Assembly: GCA_014896315.1 (NCBI GenBank)
Contig: JADBKP010000009.1
Coordinates: 62,001-126,000, forward strand
Source: Limnochordales bacterium
GTDB taxonomy: Bacteria > Bacillota > Limnochordia > Limnochordales > DUMU01
Reading direction: 5' to 3'
Length of the DNA: 64,000 nt
Numbering within the stretch: the stretch's first letter is position 1; every line of letters begins with the position of its first letter. The translations under genes and the position numbers were made by a program. The notes under the pieces were generated by a model that had not been told where the DNA came from, did not search any database, and saw only the letters and a list, made by a program, of their open reading frames with translations. Positions 59,117-64,000 of the stretch are shown piece after piece.

Positions 59117-61300
59117 GTGCGAAAGGTAACCACAGCGGGGCGTTTCTGGAGTGCGGTGCTGGTTTCGTCGCTTGTCCTCGCGCTCGTGGCAGTGTCGGCG
59201 CTGATGCAGGGGTGGCCTGGAGGAGGCGGCCACCCGGTCTGTGCCGCGGAGTCGGGCTTACAACTCCCGTTTGCCGAAGCAGAAGGATACTTCCTCGTGC
59301 TGGCGGACCTGCACATTGGCAGCGGCACCGGAGACAGCAACACCCGCAAGATTGTTCAGGACGTGTTGGAGATAGGTCTGCAGCCGGATTTCATCTTGCT
59401 TTTGGGCGACATCACCGAGATGAACCGTGCCAGCGAATGGCGCAACGCCGTCACCATCCTTCGGCCGCTGGAGGATAAGTTTCCCGTCCATGCCGTTCCG
59501 GGAAATCACGACGCCCGCTGGGCCAGCCTCGGTGAGAGATTGGCCCTGGATGCATTTGGGCCTACCCGGTTTGCCCTGGACTGGCGCGGGATCAGGATGA
59601 TCGGGATCAATACTTCGGTGGAGCTGGAACAGCACGGCCATGTCGGTCCGGCCCAGAGAAGCTGGCTGGCGCAGCAACTGGCGTCCGCGCCTGGGCCGGT
59701 GATCGTAGGCGGGCACCACCCAATCGGCTGGGATAGCGATTTTGTCGACGACCAGGAAGAGACGATGGCCGTCTTTTCCAGGGCCAATGTCCCGCTGGTT
59801 CTTTCCGGACATGGACACTCCTTCGTGACCAAGCCTGTAGACGGGCGGATTAACCAGATGATCGGTGCGGCCATGGACGGCTGGTATGCTGTCGTGGCAC
59901 GCTTTGATGACCGGCTGGTAGTCTACCGGCGCAAGGCGGGTACGGCGCTTGGGCCGGGCGGCTTCGAAGAAGTGATGCCGATCGGGCTCGGCGGCCCTTC
60001 CCGGCCTGACTGTGAGTTGCAGGGACCGGTGGAAGAAGATGGTCTGCTCCGGTTCAGGGTGAAGGTAGGTGAAGGAGAGATCATCCCCGATTGGCTCGAA
60101 TACCGGGTGGATCAGGGCAGCTGGGATTCGGACGCGGAGCTGCAAGGCGGCGAATGGGTGTTCACCGTTGATCCTGAGCGGCTGCTTCCGGGAGTGCATC
60201 GGCTGGAAGTACGGGTCAGTGCGGGGATGCGCGAGTACCGCCTTACCAGTACGTTCACTACGCAGAATCGGCGCGGCAGGATTCTCTGGCAGCTGCCGAC
60301 GGGAGATTCCATAAACCTGCAGCCGTTCGTCGACGGGGAGTATGTCTTTGTGGGGAATGCTGCCGGGCGCTTCCTGGCGGCGAACCGCCGCACGGGAGAG
60401 ATTGTCTGGGAGTTTCAGACCGGCGGCGCCATCTACTCTTCGCCCACCAGCGACGGCGAGAAAGTGTATTTTGGGGCGAACGATGGTTTCCTGTATGCCC
60501 TTGACAGGAGAACGGGCAAGCAGGTCTGGCGCTATGATGCCGGAGCGCCCATCTACGGTGACCCGGTGGTGGATGCTGAGAACGGGACGGTTCTCGTGGC
60601 TTCAGGGGATGGGCGTTTCCATGCCGTCCGGATAGCCGATGGTGCGGGTGTATGGAAAGCGTCCATAGGCGGAACGGCTGAAGGAGCGGCCCTGCTCGTG
60701 GGCGATGAGGTGTGGGTGACGTCGTGGGTTGGCGCAATTTACCGCTTTGAACGGAGGACCGGACAGCTCAGGCAACGGATCACCAATGGCCGCACCTACT
60801 TCACGCCCGGGCCATGTACGCCCGCTCTCGAGCCAGGGAGCGGCGTCGTTGCCGTGACCAATACCGAAAGCAAGGTTTATGGATTCGACAAGGAGACCGG
60901 CAAGCAGCGGTGGGTGGTGGCCAGGGCGTCCGGCTATGCTTCTGCGGCGGTGGATGAGGCAAATCGACGGTTCGTTTTGTCGACACTACAAGGCGAAGTC
61001 TATGCTCTGGATGCGGCGAGCGGCGCGATCGCCTGGAGCACCCAGGTCGGCAGCCCGATCTACAACTCTTCCCCCGTGTTATGGCGGAATGCTGCGGGTG
61101 AGACGGAGGTCCTGGTCGGAACCACAAGCGGCCAGGTCTGGCGACTCGCGGTCGACAACGGACGGGTGCTCGGGGTGTTCCAGCTCGGGGATAACTTCCT
61201 GTTTGGAAGGGTGCGGCCGGCGGATGGGGAGAACGTTATCTACGCCGGGTCGATGGACGGGACGCTCTACGCTCTGGCAGTAGTGCCGGCCTCGGACTAG
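59117..61300 (+). CDS. Secreted metallophosphoesterase fused to a PQQ-type beta-propeller
   Basis: GTG 59117 follows AAGGGAGGTGA; the longer ATG frame at 59096 includes that site in its coding part. A signal anchor (to about residue 44) precedes a calcineurin-like phosphatase with all metal motifs: DLHIG (64-68), GDIT, GNHD (129-132), GGHHP and GHGHS. After a beta-sandwich linker (about 290-390), the rest is six or so PQQ-like repeats of about 40 residues (for example FLYALDRRTGKQVWRYDAG and VYGFDKETGKQRWVVARAS). The fusion suggests a surface phosphatase with a binding propeller; its substrate is unknown. Confidence 0.85.
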   Translation: MRKVTTAGRFWSAVLVSSLVLALVAVSALMQGWPGGGGHPVCAAESGLQLPFAEAEGYFLVLADLHIGSGTGDSNTRKIVQDVLEIGLQPDFILLLGDITEMNRASEWRNAVTILRPLEDKFPVHAVPGNHDARWASLGERLALDAFGPTRFALDWRGIRMIGINTSVELEQHGHVGPAQRSWLAQQLASAPGPVIVGGHHPIGWDSDFVDDQEETMAVFSRANVPLVLSGHGHSFVTKPVDGRINQMIGAAMDGWYAVVARFDDRLVVYRRKAGTALGPGGFEEVMPIGLGGPSRPDCELQGPVEEDGLLRFRVKVGEGEIIPDWLEYRVDQGSWDSDAELQGGEWVFTVDPERLLPGVHRLEVRVSAGMREYRLTSTFTTQNRRGRILWQLPTGDSINLQPFVDGEYVFVGNAAGRFLAANRRTGEIVWEFQTGGAIYSSPTSDGEKVYFGANDGFLYALDRRTGKQVWRYDAGAPIYGDPVVDAENGTVLVASGDGRFHAVRIADGAGVWKASIGGTAEGAALLVGDEVWVTSWVGAIYRFERRTGQLRQRITNGRTYFTPGPCTPALEPGSGVVAVTNTESKVYGFDKETGKQRWVVARASGYASAAVDEANRRFVLSTLQGEVYALDAASGAIAWSTQVGSPIYNSSPVLWRNAAGETEVLVGTTSGQVWRLAVDNGRVLGVFQLGDNFLFGRVRPADGENVIYAGSMDGTLYALAVVPASD

Positions 61301-62514
61301 GGGAGCTCACAGCCGGCAGCGGCGGCAACGAGTTTCGCAACGCGGCGGGCGGCATCGGGACGGGCAAGGTTCCGGGCCGCCCGCCGGAGCCGCAAACGGG
61401 TACCCTGCTGGTTCAAGAGTTCTTTGACAACCGCAGGAAGGCTCGACCTGGTGGCCGCCAGGGCAGCGCCTGCGGCCACAAGATACTCGGCGTTCTCTTC
61501 CTCCTGGCCAGGCACGGGGTCGATCAGCACCATAGGTACGCCCACTGCCAACCCTTCGGCGAGTGTCAGGCCGCCGGGTTTCGTGATAAGGAGGTCGGCC
61601 GCCGCCATCCAGTCGACCATGTTCTGCGTAAACTGTAGGATCTCAACCCGATGAGGTGAGGACCGGAGAGACTCGGCTACAAAGTACTGAAGCTCGCGGT
61701 AGAGCTTCTGATTCCGCCCGGCAAAAACCACCAGGTGCAAGGGCATTTCTACCCCGAGCAGGCGCTCCAGGATCTCCCTGTACCGGCCGACCCCCAGCCC
61801 TCCGCCCATAACCAGAACGAGCGGGGGATGGTCGACCGCACCTGCCGGCGTGGCCGGCCCGGCAGGTGCAACCAGGCCGATGCGGCTCCGGGCTGCCTCG
61901 CGGTCGGGTGGGTCTGCGAACTGTTCGCGCACCGGGATGCCGGTGACCCTGATCCGGTCCGCCGGGATACCCATCTGCAGCAAACGGTGGGCAAAAGCGG
62001 GGGTGGCGACGCAGTAACAGGTGACGGTTGGGTAACACCAGAAAGGGTGCGGGGCAAAGTCGGTAGTCACCACGAAGAACGGGAAACGCTCCTGATTTTC
62101 GTTTTCGTGTTCTCCCGTCTCTCGCCGGAGCATGAGCCAGGCATCCACCAGTGCGGCGGCGAATGGGTGCGTCGCCACTACTGCCCGGGGACTGTTTTCC
62201 TGCAGCCATTGCTCAACGATAGATCCGAGCACCAGCCATAGTCCCTGGCAGAGGATATTCTGCAGGGGGCCTCGTAACGGCGTCTCTCCGGTTCTTGTGT
62301 AGACAAGACGCCAGAGGTCCGGGGTATAGCGCAAGAGGTCGAGGTAAGCTTTGACCAGGTGCCGGCCCGCGCCTTTTGGCAGGCGGGCGAAGGGGTCGAA
62401 GATGCGAGCATCGCAGCTTGACTCGAGGGAGTGGCGCACGGCTTCGGCCGCCAGTTCGTGACCGGCCCCAAAAGGGGCGGTCAATATCGCTACTTTTGGT
62501 CGTACGAAGTTCAT
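61297..62514 (-). CDS. MGDG-synthase/UgtP-like glycosyltransferase
   Basis: A GT-B enzyme of about 405 residues. The N-terminal ILTAPFGAGHELAAEAV (acceptor-lipid side) and the C-terminal LLITKPGGLTLAEGLAVGVPMVL with PGQEEENAEYL form the nucleotide-sugar site seen in monogalactosyl- and diglucosyl-diacylglycerol synthases. It would transfer a sugar to a membrane lipid, or to peptidoglycan lipid in MurG-related forms. ATG 62514 is taken rather than the GTG directly before it. It converges with the phosphoesterase gene, with a 4-base overlap. Confidence 0.82.
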   Translation of the reverse strand: MNFVRPKVAILTAPFGAGHELAAEAVRHSLESSCDARIFDPFARLPKGAGRHLVKAYLDLLRYTPDLWRLVYTRTGETPLRGPLQNILCQGLWLVLGSIVEQWLQENSPRAVVATHPFAAALVDAWLMLRRETGEHENENQERFPFFVVTTDFAPHPFWCYPTVTCYCVATPAFAHRLLQMGIPADRIRVTGIPVREQFADPPDREAARSRIGLVAPAGPATPAGAVDHPPLVLVMGGGLGVGRYREILERLLGVEMPLHLVVFAGRNQKLYRELQYFVAESLRSSPHRVEILQFTQNMVDWMAAADLLITKPGGLTLAEGLAVGVPMVLIDPVPGQEEENAEYLVAAGAALAATRSSLPAVVKELLNQQGTRLRLRRAARNLARPDAARRVAKLVAAAAGCELP

Positions 62515-62733
62515 CACTTATATGGTAGCACTCGGACCGCGCAAGCCTTACAGGCACGGGCACGGCCACCGGCTTGCTGACCGGTTCGTGGGCCGTTCCG
62601 TCCGGGTTCGGATGACTTGCGGCCGGCCCCTCTTCTGATCGGGTTGTGGCGTACGTTATCCTTCCACGTGGAAGCAGACCGCACAAGTCCGGACGGGCAG
62701 GTACGGCGGTCAGACAGAAGGGCGGATCGGACA

Positions 62734-63672
62734 ATGAAAGTAGAATCACCCTGGTTTGAATGGGTCCCAGGAGATGCACTCAAGATCCTCTGGTCCTCTC
62801 TCTTGACATGGGCGGGTCGCCTGCTGCTCACAGTAGTGTACTTCCTGGTGGCGGCTCTCATTGTGCGGCTCTTGCTCGGTCTCTTGACGTTTGTCCGCAC
62901 TCGAACGCGGTGGAATCTCGGGCTAAACCTTCTCCGGCGAGAGGGAAGTGCTGTCCTTTTCTCTCTTTTCCAGGGCCTGATCACGTACGCGGGATATACC
63001 GTTGCTGCTTTGCTGGTACTCCGGAGGGTGTTTGGGGTTGACACGGCTGCCCTGATCACGGCTTCAGGGATCGTCGGCCTTGCCATCGGTTTCGGTACCC
63101 AGGGGTTGGTGAGGGACTTTGTAAGCGGCCTTCTGTTGGTGCTGGATGGCTCAATCCGGCCCGGTGACGTGGTGGAGATTGCCGGGCAAAGCGGAGTGGT
63201 GCAGGAGGTGAGTTTTCGTACTACCAGGTTGGTGGATGCTCAGGGCGAAGTCCGCCACATCCCCAACGGGAACATCGGTGCTATTGTCAACTACCGCGGC
63301 AGTGGTGTCGAGGCTGTTGTTAATGTCTTTTTGGCGGAGATGCCAGACGAGAAGAGGAATGAAATACTGCTTCACCTGAAGGAGACGCTGGGAGCACTCC
63401 TGCGTGAGGTGCCGATCTTCAAGGAACAATGGAAGGCCTGCTTCCATGAACTGCCGGGGACCGGCACTATTCTCCTCGAACTTAGCGTTTGCCTGCTCCC
63501 CTCCCGCAGGCAGCTGGTGGACCAGATGCTCGTCCCCGTGATCCGCGATAGCTTGGCACAAGCAGGGATTACGCCCCATCAGGACCGGATCGTGGTCTAT
63601 TACCGTCAGCCGGAGAGTAGTGCAGAGAACGAGCGGCCTGTCCCCATCATTGGACGCCGCTGGCGATCCTGA
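62734..63672 (+). CDS. Small-conductance mechanosensitive channel (MscS family)
   Basis: ATG 62734 gives 312 residues; the open frame reaches 62617 but its first part is unlike a protein start. Three hydrophobic helices lead into the pore helix and beta domain: ALITASGIVGLAIGFGTQGL, VSGLLLVLDGSIRPGDVVEI and RTTRLVDAQGEVRHIPNGN, all standard for MscS. The channel releases solutes upon sudden dilution. It lies next to an envelope-lipid glycosyltransferase on the other strand and is 118 bases before a solute-binding gene. Confidence 0.9.
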   Translation: MKVESPWFEWVPGDALKILWSSLLTWAGRLLLTVVYFLVAALIVRLLLGLLTFVRTRTRWNLGLNLLRREGSAVLFSLFQGLITYAGYTVAALLVLRRVFGVDTAALITASGIVGLAIGFGTQGLVRDFVSGLLLVLDGSIRPGDVVEIAGQSGVVQEVSFRTTRLVDAQGEVRHIPNGNIGAIVNYRGSGVEAVVNVFLAEMPDEKRNEILLHLKETLGALLREVPIFKEQWKACFHELPGTGTILLELSVCLLPSRRQLVDQMLVPVIRDSLAQAGITPHQDRIVVYYRQPESSAENERPVPIIGRRWRS

Positions 63673-63790
63673 GTTGGACGGCAGGCCGGGATCCTCCCCC
63701 AAGGGGCGCACGGACGGAAGCCAAAAGACACCTCGCAGGGAAGAAGCATCTCGCGCCGAAATAAAAATCCGAAAGAGGGGAGGGACTTCA

Positions 63791-64000
63791 GTGCTGAGCA
63801 CCACGAGTAGTGGCAGGTCGACGCTTCAAGCCGTTCTGGCCGTTGTTCTGATGATCGGGTTATCAGGGATACTGGCAGGGCAGGCTCTCGCCAAGACCGT
63901 GATCACAGTGGCTACTTACGGCGACATCATCACGCAGAAAAACACGTGGGAAGATATCAAGAAAACTTTCGAAGAACAAAACCCGGGATATGAGTTGTCT
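63791..64000 (+). CDS. ABC solute-binding protein, N-terminal part
   Basis: GTG 63791 follows GAAAGAGGGGAGGG. The visible 70 residues start with a signal peptide (AVLAVVLMIGLSGILAGQALA) and then TVITVATYGDIITQKNTWEDIKKTFEEQNPGYEL, here named in two parts: the first strand with the ligand entrance and the FEEQNPGYE turn typical of family-1 sugar-binding proteins. The rest lies beyond the window. It would be the fourth such gene in 64 kb. Confidence 0.75.
   Translation, partial: MLSTTSSGRSTLQAVLAVVLMIGLSGILAGQALAKTVITVATYGDIITQKNTWEDIKKTFEEQNPGYELS

Overview
The window comes from a high-GC, spore-forming, probably thermophilic Bacillota genome whose cells seem to have an outer membrane. Spore formation is indicated by a spore photoproduct lyase and an alpha/beta-type small acid-soluble spore protein. 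Thermophily is suggested by a BpsA-type branched-polyamine synthase. Two consecutive secreted beta-rich proteins that end in aromatic Phe look like outer-membrane barrels, as expected in a diderm Firmicute; a Limnochordia-like lineage would fit, but this is inference. Both window ends cut genes: a PepF-type oligopeptidase on the left and a sugar-binding lipoprotein-like protein on the right.

Layout. 1-12.8 kb: PepF, a 32-aa SEC-C peptide, a tiny basic peptide, two convergent orphan ABC solute-binding proteins, a PqaA-like secreted hydrolase, a tandem-domain CoA-dehydratase activase with its double-cubane partner, a nitroreductase and a DedA protein. 13-17.6 kb: the outer-membrane-barrel pair, a cell-wall amidase and SplB. 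17.7-24.1 kb: BpsA, then a YtrA-type GntR regulator with its palindromic operator, an ABC ATPase and permease, and a DUF4097-like protein, followed by a repeat-rich non-coding tract. 24.1-27.4 kb: nicotinamidase, YdjC/ChbG-like deacetylase and HemL. 27.5-37.2 kb: a compact operon for a type III-D CRISPR effector (HD-less Cas10 with intact GGDD, Csx10, several Csm3-like RAMPs, small helical proteins, a Csx19-like protein). There is no CRISPR array, adaptation gene or CARF effector in view; a winged-helix plus PD-(D/E)XK-like nuclease gene lies convergently next to it.

38.3-46.7 kb is a decaying module: two fused ABC-exporter remnants lie between two copies of a structured repeat, followed by an intact ABC exporter pair and two frameshifted genes. 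46.7-53.9 kb holds a winged-helix regulator divergent from another solute-binding protein, an ECF sigma factor fused to a zinc-finger sensor tail (no ordinary start codon), an SdpR/SdpI pair, a frameshifted secreted hydrolase, a GNAT remnant and a SASP. 54-64 kb is mostly housekeeping: YHS and Rieske proteins, CoaD, DUF362 ferredoxin, a Fur-box-controlled FTR1 iron permease with a SAM hydrolase, PAP2, a metallophosphoesterase/beta-propeller fusion, an MGDG-synthase-like glycosyltransferase and MscS.

The strongest unexplained signal is a family of three roughly 270-nt intergenic repeats (23694-23961, 38422-38694, 40397-40670) with a base-paired 5' domain that shows compensatory changes, a TGGGAACGTTCCCA palindrome and a 3' hairpin. 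A second window-wide trait is short-period low-complexity expansion inside many otherwise ordinary proteins.
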